NCBI RefSeq assembly: GCF_051622035.1
Contig: NC_135358.1
Span: 5,161,501 to 5,225,500, forward strand
Source: Arctopsyche grandis
Taxonomy: Eukaryota; Arthropoda; Insecta; Trichoptera; Hydropsychidae
Length of the DNA stretch: 64,000 nt
Direction of reading: 5' to 3'
The notes under the pieces: model-generated
Told to the model about the DNA's origin: nothing
The model's input: the letters and a program-made list of their open reading frames with translations, nothing else
Database searches by the model: none
Part shown: in pieces, positions 51,310-63,969 of the stretch
Layout of the letters: each line of letters starts with the position of its first letter
Numbering within the stretch: the first letter of the stretch is position 1
Made by a program: the position numbers and the translations under genes

Positions 51310-51485
51310 TTTTTTTTAAATGCTTTTTATTATTACTAAATTATGTTCACAATACATCTTATGTCTATTTTAATAGCTACTGACCTACTGATTATTTTCA
51401 TTTGGAGTCAAACCGGGGATTGAACCCGGGACCTCTCGGTGGTTAGCATTGACGCAACCATTGAGCTGCGCGATGCGATTTCAAA
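51310..51485 (-). repeat. Second tRNA-derived SINE family, minus strand
   Basis: On the minus strand, an A-box-like 'gctcaatggttgcg' and B box 'gggttcaatccc' precede a tail whose complement (tattattactaaattatgttcacaatacatctta) is shared with 766-860 and 53690-53760. Confidence 0.6.
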
Positions 51486-52134
51486 CAGGCTACGTCCCCA
51501 CTACCTACATATATCTACACCCGATATTTTCGAATTTTCCATATCCAGTTCCCACATATATATTGAGTGAATGCGACAGTTGCGCTTCGACCAGATAAAA
51601 CGTATTTTAAATTGACAAAATTGAGGTTTCGTATTCTCCTATTTTCTCCTCCAAAACTGGATCAATTTTTGAAAAAAATTCATCATCGGTATGAGAAAGA
51701 TACTTTCTGTGCATCTATCGGCGTATTTTTTTTTAAATCGACCGTTAAATAAGCACGCTGGACTCGTTTCGTGGGTTTAAAAAAGAGGCGATTTTATAGA
51801 TGTTTGGCGGCTCCTAGCTCCTATAAAAAATAATTAATCAAAAAAATAAAACGATAGATGCACCCCAATGGTCGATATCCATAGCATATTAAAAAAATAA
51901 TTTCTCTAGTGCCATAATTGAGGAAGGGAGAAGTATAGTACGTTTGTATGGACAAAGCGCTGCTGTCCAGCCCTCTTAAGATGTTGTATTATATTGATTA
52001 TTTATACATTACATTTTTTTGGGATTTAGTTTTTCTTCACAGAATAATGCATGTATGAATGATTAGGTTGACATGTATGAGTAGAATGAATTATGAGGTT
52101 GGTAACGTGTAACAAGGCTATAACGTACAATTTT

Positions 52135-52600
52135 GCGTATAGCGACGATGAAAACCGCTAAAAAAAACAAATATTATTTACTCTACCTTTTATATCTCCT
52201 GACAACTAGAACCTACATTTCTAATAGAAAACATGAATGCTTCGTTCTGGCGCGTTTTTATCAACGATTAAAACCGCTGAACAAGTATTATTTGCTGTAC
52301 CATTTGTCTCCTGACAACCAGATCCTACATTTCTAATAGAAAACATGAATGCTTCGTCTCCGGCGCGTTTTTATCAACAATTAAAACCGCTGAACAAGTA
52401 TTATTTGCTGTACCATTTGTCTCCTGACAATCAGATCCTACATTTCTAATAGAAAACATGAATGCTTTGTCTCTGGCGCGTTTTTATCAACGATTAAAAC
52501 CGCTGAACAAGTATTATTTGCTGTACCATTTATATCTCCTGACAACCATATCCTACATTTCTAATAGAAAACATGAATGCTTCGTCTTTGGCGCATTTTT
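52135..52600 (+). repeat. Tandem array, about four units of 113-119 bp
   Basis: Units start at 52146, 52265, 52378 and 52491 ('cgattaaaaccgctgaac'). They contain 'tttctaatagaaaacatgaatgc' and end in 'ggcgcgtttttatcaa'. The first unit is the most diverged. Non-coding. Confidence 0.88.
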
Positions 52601-52609
52601 ATGTGTTCA

Positions 52610-53340
52610 CTATTTAATTATACATAGATTTATTGATATAGTTCGTCTATAAAAAAAATGGATTACACTTTTTTCCGTTATATATGATTTTTAACAGTGA
52701 ATTTGGCTTCCGGAGGGAGGGACTTAGCGTCGGCATAATTTATTATGATAAAGGGTCGTTGAGCTCAGTAAGTAGGGTTGAGAGCTACTGGCTTTTACAA
52801 AATTAATAATACATAAAAATGTTCAAAATTCTGGCACGAATTAAAAAATTTCTCTTATATGTACGTTTATACATGTGTATGTAGAAAAATAAAAATTACA
52901 TCTACTGAAAATCACTTGTTTGGAATCATATCTCAGCATGTATCATTAGTTATTCATTTCTCTTCCATATTGTTAGCATTGGGAAACCCACCGGAAAAGT
53001 ACAATTTACAAAATACATATAACGCTAAATGGCAGACAGTAAAATGTTTGTTATTTCGCGAAATTTGAGCTGAAATACGGTTTGATGTATACAGCTATTT
53101 TCATTCAGCTGATTGCAAAGGCGTATGTTACGCACTTACGCCTTCAACATGTAATAATTTCTATTACTGTGTCTATGTTTCAATAATGTGCGGGCACATT
53201 CGACCCAAACCCAAAACTCCCACATCGTTCATGAAACTTTTCCAATTATACAGATTGCAAATTTAAATCGAGTGGTTTTTAAAATAAATAAAAACAATAC
53301 GAGTTTGAGTGATGAATAATACATAAAGTTTCATTGTTGA
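52610..53340. other. Region upstream of the HEATR5B-like gene
   Basis: AT-rich. The end of it should contain the promoter and 5' UTR of the gene starting at 53370, but no TATA or initiator stands out. Confidence 0.35.
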
Positions 53341-53369
53341 GATTTCAATCGAGATTATTCTTTGCCGAA

Positions 53370-56300
53370 ATGACGTCGTCGAAGCTGGAGCACATTTTGA
53401 CACCGGAATCTGTCAGGAGGTGAGTGTATTGATTGATTGTGTTTTTCGAGGGGAATATTACGCAAAATACGTCTGAGACGAAATATTGACAGAATATACA
53501 TGTAAAAAATGTGCTACAATTTCTCTCCACGTTGGAAATAAATTGATCAAAGCAACATGTCTTAAAATTGAAAGACCTTTCAAAGCGTGAAAATACGTTG
53601 AAGTTGAGGCGTAATGAACGTAAGGTAAGTAATGTAGCAAGGTCATGTAAGTGGACCTGTCCTTAATTGATTTTGATTTTAAATGCTTTTTATTATTACT
53701 AAATTATGTTCACAATACATCTTATATCTATTTTAATATCTACTCATCTGCTGAGCATTTTCTATTTTACAATTTTAATTTAATTTTGTTAGTAATCATA
53801 GTATTATATTATTCTTATGTTAATGTACAGCATAATGGGAAAAAGAGCTCAAAAACCTATTTACAATTCTTACTATTTGGATGAGTGAACCTGCTTGGAA
53901 ACTTGCCTACTGATTTCACATGCCTGGACACCTGCCTTTAACCATTTGTATGCCAACGACTCACCGGTGAGTCGTGCATAGACTCGCCTTGTACACAAGC
54001 GTCTCACGGGTGAGTCGCGTTTAAAAATGGTTTTAAAAGCACTATCTACGAACGAACTTGGTTACAAAAATAAAATTGATCAATTGAGTTTATTGGGATT
54101 CTTTTAAAAAAAAATGCAACATGTGTCATCAGGGCTGCCACTTAATCCATTATATCGAGAAATCTAAAACGTCCGTGAACTTTCGTCATGTATGTATGTC
54201 CTTGTCATGCATATGCATGCAAAGTCACTACAAACATCTGGGAGCTTCGAATAAAATATATAAATAATTCAATAAAATATAATAAATAAGAGTGACAGCT
54301 AACTGGTTAAGATCTATGTATGTACATACATATGTAGGTAGCTTTATTTTTGTATTAAAGTTCTCTTCTGTTTTTGAAAATCATTTTTGACCGATTGTCA
54401 TTTTTGCAACTTCAAGTGCTTCTTACTTCTACTACGTCTTATAATGATGTTACATACATAATTTAGAAAAAAACGCTAATGCTTTTGACATTTTAAATAA
54501 TTTGAAATACAAATTAATTGGAAAATAGTTTTACTCGCATTTCTTATTTCATCTATGCTTATATTTGTATATACGTATGTACATATGTAGGTATGTTTGG
54601 TTACTTTGCTCTCGTCTTGGTTCTATGCGCGTGGTTCTACCATGTCCTCAGCCTTTGTATGTATTATATGTATTTCGGAATTCAAATCGAAAAATATCAG
54701 TAGGAAAATTAGAAAATTACAGACGTTTTGAACCATACATCGACTCGCTTATGTATATGTACATATATCGAGGAAAATTGACTGTTTTCATTGTAACCCT
54801 GGGTAATGATACGTTTAGCCTACAAATTGGTTTAGTCTTAAGATAAGGAAAAGTTTGTGTAAACCGGGCCTCGCTTTATCGCCAATTTACTGCTACGGTT
54901 TAACTTCTTTGGGCCAGTCGTGTTTGCCATCTATTCAGTTAATACATATAACAATATACATACATACATATACTCGGGCATAGTTTGACCAATTTGAAAA
55001 CGGTCTGCGTAATTATTAACGGGTGCTGGAAATCTGTCAAGTCATTACAAAACGATTACATATTGCCGAGCGCGTCGTTCAGGCCTCGGTTCTTCATCTT
55101 CGAATGATTGATCGTTCCTTGGGTTATTGCAAGTTGCGGTTTCGCTGATAAAACAATTCCTTAAATGGTTTCATTTTGTACGTATTGTTCTATTTTTAAA
55201 TGTGCCGTATTCAATATGCGGGCAAGTAACTCTTTTACGGTTGCAATTTAACTTTGCCAATGAAATTCGGAAGTTTTAATGGAAGTGCTTCGGAATTTCG
55301 TTATTTTCTTTTTTGTTTGTATGTTGAGCAATGTTTATGCTGCGCAATTTCTGCTAAATACTGTTTGACCGTCGCAAACATGGTGATTTGTTTCGAATTA
55401 TGTTTGCTATATCTACACTTTGCTATGTATCATTTGGTAATGAATTATCTTGCAAAAGCGCTTGGTAAAAGTTTTTCTCTATATACGATGGTATTTTTGT
55501 TTGTATTAATGTTTTGTTTCAAAGTTTATCTCATAAAAACTATCAATGTAAGGAAATAAACGTACTTCTTCGTTTTATCTGAATTTTTCAATATAATTGA
55601 AAAATATTAGTTCAAAAGGAAAATATTATCGCTCGGAAAATGTGAAAAGTTCCTACAGTCAAAATAATTTAGATATTGGATACTTGCCGAAAGGTCAAGA
55701 ATATATGTAGGCAGCCCAAATTTGGGTCAATGCATTACATTTATAATATTCCAGGGATTGTATTCAGAAAATCGACATAATTCCAAAGGGAAGACGTTCT
55801 ATTGGAATATCAAAAAGAACAATGTACAGTGAGCGACAAAAATAGGTACGCACATAGATTTCGGACAAACAGCGCGAAACAAACCTCTCTACCTGCCGTA
55901 AACAATGAGACCCCAACCTTTTTTTTTTTTTACACAACTCTATGTACCGTTGGTTCAAAGATTTACAAAGCTGATGGTCAATTCCCTATTTAGTTTCGCG
56001 TTAACTTTGGTTGCAATAGCATCGCATCGGAAAAATGTCGTCCGCACGCCAAATGTCGACCGATGAAAAAGCGGTAATTTTGGCTCTTACGAGAGAGCGA
56101 ATCGCGTATCCAGAGATTGCTCGTCGGGTGGGGTTTAGTGAAGGTTCTGTGAGAAAATTCACCAAAAAATACAGTGATACAGGATTATTAACAAGGGCTC
56201 CAGGATCTGGAAGGAAGTCAAAATTGATGGAACGTGAAAATCGTGTCCTAAAACGTGCTGCTCTTCAAGATCAATTTATTACTGCTTCTAAAATCAGTGA

Positions 56301-58501
56301 TGAGGTTTACACTTCAACATCCACAGCAGTACATACCCGTATGATCCAAAGGAAGCTGAATAAATTAGGGTTTAGAGCGATCAAATTCGCGAAAAAGCCA
56401 CTTCTGGCGGTTTCAATGAAGAAAAAGCAGTTGAAATGGGCCAAGGACAAGAAGAATTGGATATCAGAGGACTGGTACAGGGTGGTTTTCTCAGATGAAT
56501 CTAATTGGAATCTTATTGGATCAGATGGGAAGACCACAGTTCGCCGTAGAAGTGGAGTATGTTTTCACGCAAGTTGTGTTTCGCGACCGCGAAGCATTCT
56601 CCGTATGTCATGATATGGGGGTGCATTACAGGATATGGAATGGGGGCGCTAGAGTTCGTCCGAAGGTCCATGAATGCTATCCAATACGAAAACACGATAC
56701 GGGAACGTGTTTTACCCACCATCGAAGCACTCACAGAATTCGTCGCTGAACCAATATTTCAGGACGAATCTGCACCTTGATATCGAGCTCGTTCTGTAAG
56801 TTATCAAACCGTTTTTCTATCTTTAATTTGTTTTTTTTATGTGGTAAATATCATCGACTTGTTTTAGATAACCAATTATAAAGAAAGTTTGGGAATTAAA
56901 TCCCTTACCTGGCCCGGGAACAGTCCAGACCTGAAAATTATCGAAAATTTATGGGCGATTTTGAAGAGGAAAGTAAAAGCCTGCAATCCAAAAACGCTTC
57001 AAGAGCTGGAAAACATAATAACGGAGGCATGGGAAAAGGATATTTCCCCAGATGTTATAAAAAAATTGTTTTATTCTATGCCCAGAAGAATTGAGGCAGT
57101 AATCAAAGATAAAGGGGGAATTACTAAATATTAAGCTTTATTTTATTTATATATTATTGTTTTATGTATATATTATTAATAGGAAACATTTAAAAAATGT
57201 ATACCGTGAAAACCGCTTTAAATTAAATTAAAAACTCCCGAAGAACTGCCAATACTTTTTTCCCAACTTTGTCCATTTCGTAAATAATTCCAATATCTCA
57301 ATAAATACATCAATATAATTAATAATTTGTCTTGTTTTATTATCTTAATGATCCTAGTCATGATTTCAGAAACTTTTAAATGAAAAATATTGCGATATAT
57401 ACGAATAAAATGAAATTTTGCTACTGCGTACCTATTTTTGTCGCTCACTGTATAACTAACTGACAGATAAATGGACTATGTGAAGGTGTTCTTAATAGAA
57501 AAATGCATGTTGAGGAAGGTCGTTGGTACTCACATCTTCTACAGAATTAGTACTCTGGAGAATATGTGAGACGTATTGTTTACCAGTCGAATAAATATTG
57601 AAGGAAAACGTCAGATCTAGATCAGAAACAGAAGGGTTGATATTCTTCTGGGTTTGAAACTTTTTAATATTCCAGAAGTGGTGTAGGATTCTTCTTCGAT
57701 TTGATTATGATTATAAAATTAAGAATAAGAAGTGAACTGACTTACCTATATTTATGTATATCTTGAAAAACCGAGAGCAGTTTTAATGCTATCTTGAATG
57801 AAATATCGAATGCCTCGACCTGTCTGATCATACATTTTTAAGTAAGACGCTTAAAATAGCCTAACTATAATATTCACATGCAGCTATTGATTCCTAATAT
57901 GGAGTCGTTAAGTTATAATGTGGCTCACTTTTATGTAATTGTGAGGTATGGTCAAAGCCAGTTTCTAAACCTTACCTTAAATTTTTTTTTTTCATAAGAT
58001 TTATGTTCTGTAATTACTGGAGTGTCGTCAGATCTGCATTTCAAAGTCTGACCCTAATTGAGTAATTTCGTACCTACGCATGATTCTGTACATCTTCAAG
58101 ATCTGAGACCCACTACGCGTTTGTTTATATTTACAAACAAGTCCTCTCCCATGAATACAGAGTGGGTGATACGTAATTCGGGAAGGTCATCCCCCAGGGT
58201 TCGGCTATCCTTTTGCTCATCCCTTATCACTGCTGAATATAAATAGGTCAACGTGTAGGGTCAGTCTCGGCAATGTGGCGTATTTCAATTCGTCGATTTA
58301 TCTGTCAACACTTGCTATTTTATTGATGATGTTTTTACTCGAATTTACAGGCAGGCGGCCCTCGCAGCCATGATGATGGAGCTGTCGCACTCGTTGACAC
58401 TTAACGAGGAAGCACTCCAGCAGATTCCAGCTGCCAAGAGACCGCTCTTCATCTTTGAGTGGCTTCGCTTCCTCGACAAGGTGCTGGTGGCTGCTCAGAA
58501 G
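53370..58501 (+). CDS. HEATR5B: HEATR5B-like gene, 5' coding exons (partial)
   Basis: Two exons: 53370-53419 and 58351-58501. The second encodes [20 protein letters not shown], then [18 protein letters not shown] and VAAQK|gtatgc, which is the very N-terminus of HEATR5B (fly Laa/CG2747), a 2000-residue HEAT-repeat protein of the aftiphilin/p200/AP-1 endosomal sorting machinery. The first exon ([16 protein letters not shown] + AG|gtgagt) joins it in frame (phase 2) and would add 22 residues before the usual start; it could instead be non-coding, with translation from an ATG in exon 2. The remaining exons are not visible to 64000, so intron 2 must exceed 5 kb. A Tc1-like transposon lies in the 4.9-kb first intron. 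Confidence 0.75.
53682..53850 (+). repeat. Dispersed repeat shared with 766-930
   Basis: The two segments match almost base for base from 'ttattattactaaattatgtt' to 'ttaatgtacagcataatggg'. This appears to be a SINE/LINE tail. Confidence 0.65.
53942..54306. mobile_element. Possible TTAA-flanked MITE with a subterminal palindrome
   Basis: TTAA at 53938-53941 and 54307-54310. The ends (ccatttgtatgcc / gacagctaactgg) are only weakly inverted. A perfect 16-base palindrome gactcaccggtgagtc lies near the left end (about 53959-53974), the same layout as in the piggyBac-type MITEs of SCO1. Weak terminal similarity keeps this tentative. Confidence 0.4.
55827..57450 (+). mobile_element. Tc1-like DNA transposon (1624 bp) with 26-bp perfect TIRs
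   Basis: The first 26 bases, starting cagtgagcgacaaaaatagg, are repeated inverted without mismatch at the right end. TA flanks both sides (55825-55826, 57451-57452), as expected for Tc1/mariner insertion. It sits in intron 1 of the HEATR5B-like gene, sense orientation. The transposase inside is broken (see the pseudogene entry). Confidence 0.93.
56035..57134 (+). pseudogene. Tc1-like transposase, frameshifted and interrupted
   Basis: An N-terminal helix-turn-helix ([20 protein letters not shown], then [15 protein letters not shown]) and a second DNA-binding part ([19 protein letters not shown]) are followed by the catalytic DD34E region. The first Asp is in VVFSDESNW, the second in IFQDESAP and the Glu in [15 protein letters not shown]. 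The frame shifts at about 56580. A TGA interrupts after QDESAP at 56778-56780, and a gtaagt...ttttag stretch (about 56798-56867) may be a small intron. So the protein cannot be made in one piece, although ends and catalytic residues survive. Confidence 0.88.
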
Positions 58502-59664
58502 GTATGCACACGCGATTAAATGCTTAAAAGAAGCATGAAACAAAAGTGAAGTTGTTTTATGCAGGCGATAACCTCTTTCTTCGTCTTTTTGACGATGCTA
58601 GAATATTTATTGTCTATTGTTAAAATAATGGATGGTTTACTAAAATATGTTCATAGTAAACTGCATTGTGAACAGGATGTGGTAAATTGTAGTGTGTTTT
58701 TTTTAACAATTACTACAGAAGAGTTTTTGCTTCACGTCATTAGTTAATTTTTTGGAAAGAAAACTTCTCATGATCATTGCATCCAATTAATTAATATATC
58801 GACATTCCAGTTTTTTTTCGAATGGCGTGTCGCATAATTTAAGGGGCCCATATATAGGTGTAACGATTTGCCGTTACAATTAGTTGAACAACTTATCGTG
58901 ACGATTACTAGTATATCCATATGTAGGTAGGTAGGCAGTAAGTAACAAGACTTCGATAAACAAGATCAAAAAATTGTTGACCGTAATAAAAGTTAAGCTT
59001 TTGGTCCACTGAGAAAATACTTTACATCCGTACTAACTAGTTTGCTGATACAATAAATTGCCCAACTGATTATATCGACAAATCGTCTACATATAAGCTT
59101 CCATATATGGATAAACTAACAAGAAACCAAAGGAGTTGTTTGTAGGCTATATTTCACAGTTATTTGCACTAAGCTAGAATGTTCTAAGCAATAGAAATCG
59201 AGTATTTTGAGGTTCGCTTATGCTTATATGAACAAAGTATTTCGATTAAGGGTTGGAGTTTCGCTGCAAATACCACTAAATTAGAAATACTAGCGAATGT
59301 GATTTTTTTGAATGGAAGGTTTAAAGGTCTATTCATACGGGCACAACACAGACCAACAACTACACGTAAACGGCAGTACGAAAAGTATTCTTTCATACAT
59401 TATATATGGACCTATTTATATATCCCGTAATGTGTATGTGCCGTAGATGTAATAGCAGAGGCTGACAAAGTCTATTCATATTATACAGCAGTACATGTCA
59501 CACTAACGTATCAAGCAAAACCGGTTTCTTTTGGCCAGTGTGGAAATATTCACGCATGACGAGACGTTATAGTAGCGAGTGCACGCGTCATAACGGAAGT
59601 GCGCATGCCTCTATGGTTAGCATTAACGCAACCACCGAGCTACATACATATACTGCTTCTGTAT

Positions 59665-60441
59665 ACTTTATTTTATTTTATTTCATAGAACATGAACACT
59701 CGCCTTTATTGAACGCTCCAAAGCGACGAGTGCACTTATACAGATACAATACAATCAATTAATATACATAAGCATTTTATACAATGCGAATTCATACAAC
59801 CATCCACATAGATATTTATGGAGATTTTTTTTGCAGCATTTTATAGTCAAATTGGCGAACCTCAAGACGCTGAATAACTTTATTTATTTATATAAATAGA
59901 CCATTAAACAATAATAATACAATAGATAAAACATTAATAAAAAAACAAAGATCATTATAGGAATAGAAAAATAGGAGTTTTAGAACAATCAAAATACGCG
60001 AAGTGAGTAAATGAAATGAAATGAAATAACAATGAAATAAAATGCATTTAGCCTTTGTACATATTGGAGAAATAAGAATGTAACATTTTTTTTTAATTTT
60101 GTTTACTTGGAATATTAAAAAGATCGAATTGACTAAAGTCGTATCCCAGTTTATGAAGTCTGGGTAACGTTGAATTTTATTATGATATTTTTGGATGTGT
60201 AATAAATAGTTGAGATTAGTTGAGAATAATTTGAGATTAGAAATAGAGATAAGAAGGATATGCCAACTTTACAGGAACCATTTTAATGAAAATCAGAAAA
60301 ATTGGCAAACTCTGAAAGGAAACGATCGACCTGGAGTCACAAACTAAGGTCTGGCCAGCAGCGGGACTCTAGTGGGACTCGAACCCGTGACCACTCTGCT
60401 CGAAAGAATAATATACTCACCACTAGTCCACGCTGCTGGTT
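59665..60441 (-). repeat. tRNA-derived SINE, minus strand, with an internal insertion
   Basis: On the minus strand: head 'ccagcagcgtggactagtgg', B box 'gggttcgagtccc', family body, then after an interruption the rest of the body and the tail gtgcactcgtcgctttgg...ggcgagtgttcatg. About 59880-60250 (aactttatttatttatataaatag...) is foreign to the SINE. Confidence 0.7.
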
Positions 60442-61479
60442 TGAATTCATATATTAATACACGTGATTGCATTGTTTTATATTTCCGACTGTGACTGGAA
60501 AGTCTATTGTTATCTTATTGAATCACATATCCATACACATTTAGTTTTGCTTTCTTTTCAATTTTCCACTTGCAGAATCGTTCGAATCCATTTCTAATCG
60601 TCATTGAATACCGATTTGTTTTGATCTGTCTGAAATTTTCCCCACATTCCTCATTCCCGGCTCGCGCTGACCGTGCAAACAATCCTCTGATCGGATTAAA
60701 CTCTCCTAAACCAATTTATTTTTCTTCTGTAGACTGTGTGGTTGTTTTTTTCATCTCCGCGTAGATCTTTCTATCTAATAAATCTCCCGCTCTCGGAAAA
60801 ACCACCGCGTGCGGTGAAACTTTTCCCGAACCTCGCATATACACCCATTTTTTCTTATTATTTCGAGTTTTATCAATTTACAACTCATCTTCGGGATCTG
60901 TATTTTTCTTTTTTTTTTCACCTGGCAAAGCGCGTGATATTTTCCTCTACGGAGTGCTTCGCCGACTTCGGATCGTTCGTTCATCAGATTACTGCGACAG
61001 TTTGCGTTTGATCTCGATAGACGCGAATAAAATTTTTAATATATGTATATATACAATATTTTTTCCATCTAGACTGTTCTTTTAAGATTGCAAATCAAAT
61101 CGGAAGAATGTGCCCGGCGCTCAGTAATAAATTGTGATTTTGCGAGACAGTCGGTTACGTCGTTTTAAGCCTCGTTTGTTTGCACAGTTAAAGGGCTTTG
61201 TTTGACTTCGACAAAGCGTCTTTAAAATTTAAAGGACCACGCAGAATCCCTCACCCTCCCCCTAATCGAATCGTAATTATCAATGTTTGGTATTTGAACA
61301 GTTTCGGTTTCAAATTAGGACCTCGATATATTGTTTGCGTATCCTTTACCATTAAACGAGCTAATCTTTTATGTAACATAACAATTTTGATGAGACTATT
61401 CATTTACCCTTTTTATGGCCTAAACATTCCAACGAAATGAGAAAACTGTTTTATAAATAAACATTATTATCATTAGAGC

Positions 61480-61610
61480 CCGGATAACCAAGGTGCCGTT
61501 TATTGTTCAAATGTTGTAAATGCATTGTTAAAGGTTTACCGAACCTTTTTTACAAAGCATTTACAACAATTGAATAATAAGCGGCATCTTGGCTATCCGT
61601 ACTCTAATTA
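61480..61610. repeat. Short inverted-repeat element, about 130 bp
   Basis: 'agagcccggataaccaaggtgccg' at the left and 'cggcatcttggctatccgtactct' at the right are inverted, with further pairing inside ('caaatgttgtaaatgcattgtta' against 'agcatttacaacaattg'). A small foldback MITE is likely. Confidence 0.6.
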
Positions 61611-61621
61611 TCATATATGTA

Positions 61622-62531
61622 TATAATATCGCTATTTTGTGTGTGTCTGTCTATTTGTAGTCACAGCTAAACCACTGCCAATTAAAATAATGCGATATAA
61701 TAACAAAATAAAATACTTTTATGTATACTGTATGCTACCAATGTTTCTTCTAGGCAAATAGACGTTTACCGCCATCTATTAAAAATTTATTTAATTAATT
61801 AATTTTTCTATCGGTTTTTTATATTGTTTATATGTAGGTACATAGGTAGGTAGTTTTTACCTTTTTTTCATATTAAACGATTGAATATTAATATTAAATT
61901 AAATATATTTAAAAGGTATTTGAAAAAAATTCGACCGCGTGCGGATCAAACCGACACATTTCTATTATTTTTTTAAATTTAATAACTAAATATGCCATCA
62001 CCCATGTGATGATATTTCATCGGGTACAACACTAGTATTATATAATAGCGCTATTCTGTGTGTGTTTTTGTGTGCAATAACGCTCGCCGTACTATAAAAG
62101 TCGTTTCGATTGACATACATATGTACGTCACAGCTTAAAAACAGACGCCATGTATGTATCCACAAACATACAGTTTGTGGATATGTGGCGGTCGCGTAGT
62201 CCAGTCGTGTCGAGGGCGTGGAGCGTCTGACATGTGCTCCTGATATTGAGAGTCGAGCGACGGTTGCCGTCGGCGTCAGATGCGCTGCGCGGGAGCATGC
62301 ACACATACACACACCCACGAAGACACACACACACGTTCATTCATCATTTCGAACGGCTGAACGGATTGGATCAGTGAGCTTGTAATACGTGCACTCAACT
62401 TTCTCTATTAATACGTGCGCCTATAAATTCCCTTATATTATATTTTTATATAACATATAACTTTATTTTAATTCGTGTATCAATTCCTTTCTAACAAACC
62501 ACCCATTGCAATAAACGGGCACAAAACTAGT
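61622..62531 (+). mobile_element. Two adjacent Helitron-like elements
   Basis: The first (61622-62034) matches 3634-4505 minus its nested insert and ends with the hairpin 'gatgatatttcatc', then gggtacaacactag|t. The second (about 62037-62531) starts with the same head (agcgctattctgtgtgtg) and includes 'cgaacggctgaacggattgg', a phrase common near insect Helitron 5' regions. It ends cgggcacaaaactag|t. Both are non-coding. Confidence 0.6.
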
Positions 62532-63829
62532 TATATGTATTACTTATACATATATTCCAGAAGCCTTTTACAATATAAATTTCATATAAACACACATATA
62601 CAATTTCGTTTGATACATTTTCGTCTATTATTATTTCACGTCGTATTGTTTGCGGGTTTTCAGCGAAATGTCGGAACCGTGTACGTACACGTATTGTAAA
62701 TATCTCAAACAGGTACACATATATTATTGTATATATGTACATTTTCAGCGAGAAAGCTCCATCATTAACATTTGAATCGGTATTCCGACCTTTATCGGTA
62801 TATCAACGCTTTTGGCATTTGTGCCTAACCTTTAAGGTTTGTCTGCTGTACAATGTCTTCCTTGACATTATATTCGCACTATACATAATACATAAATTTT
62901 TTTATTTACAATCGATCGTATTACAAAGCGAGTGTACATAGACATAAGCATAGGTGAGGCTTTTGCCGGTTTTTCTAGTCTCGTTAGATAAAATTTCATA
63001 TTTAACATGGAAAACCTACACATTCTTGCAGAGCATCGTCGGCCCGGTTGATTATCGTGGAAATTTATGCAGGCTTTCAACGAAAATCGTTTTCCAAGCC
63101 ATTTTATCATAATTCTCTTGTCATCCTTTTGTTACACGTTCATGAACACAGCTCGTGTATGCACCATTGAAACTCCAAAGGGAGAATACAGAGTGTGTGT
63201 GTGTGTATTCAGTAATGAATGTATAATACGCATTATGTAAGCTAAATGTCTGAAATAGGATTAAGTTTGAGAATATGTTTTCAAACATGTCATGTATGTA
63301 TCGTAGATTTGCATACCTACTGGGTATATTTTTCACTTATACAAATTCGAATTGCGACGCTGCCATCTGAGGTGATTTTTGCCTTAGTTGTCTGTCGTAG
63401 AGATTGCCGTCTATGGTATTTGTATCACTTATGTACTTTACGATGTGAAATGGTTTCGAACATTTTCTTGTCAAATTCATGGCTTGAAATCATATTCTAT
63501 AATATAATAACTGAACAGCCTTTCCCAAATTGTGATCCGCGTAAAGTGTGCAAGTGCTGAAGCAAAGAAATATCAATATTTAACACAAAAGGTAAAATTT
63601 TATTTTTTGAGAAAAAGTTAAAATTTTAATTTCAAATGTGATGTAGATGTATTTGTAATGGTGAACTGAATCATTCCCACAAGATGATAGCACACATGAG
63701 CGTTACCTATGTTTTTATTTTTATTTAATATTGGTTTTCTTTGTAGAACGTGACACGTTTTTTTTTACATAGTTTTGTACATGTGAGAAAAACGCCAGCA
63801 CGCATAATCTATGCTATGGCCCCGAGGCT

Positions 63830-63969
63830 TAATAGGTTTGGTAGTGATCAATTCCCACATTTGAAGAAATATAGGAGAAACTTGTCGAAAAAAAGAACCC
63901 ATGCGGATTTTTCACAACGGAAGGCTAAGAACGTACCCGTGCCGCTCGATTCAGTGTGCTATCGCCCTA
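63830..63969. mobile_element. Fragment related to the long-TIR element of esterase 4
   Basis: 'tagtgatcaattcccacatttgaagaaatataggagaaacttgtcg' aligns with 17829-17873, and the end 'cagtgtgctatcgccctaa' with the terminus at 17896-17913. The left arm was not found within the window. Confidence 0.55.

Noticed and set aside
51400..51485. Possible tRNA gene on the minus strand
   Set aside because: Boxes are present, but the acceptor stem does not pair and a shared SINE tail follows.
52135..52600. CRISPR-like array
   Set aside because: Whole 113-bp units are repeated without unique spacers, and the context is a eukaryotic genome.
55254..55559. 101-codon Cys/Phe-rich frame
   Set aside because: Lies in the HEATR5B-like intron without splice signals, signal peptide or domain; composition matches surrounding AT-rich DNA.
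60736..61011. 91-codon plus-strand frame
   Set aside because: Phe/Ser-rich low-complexity sequence, no exon borders and no resemblance to HEATR5B.
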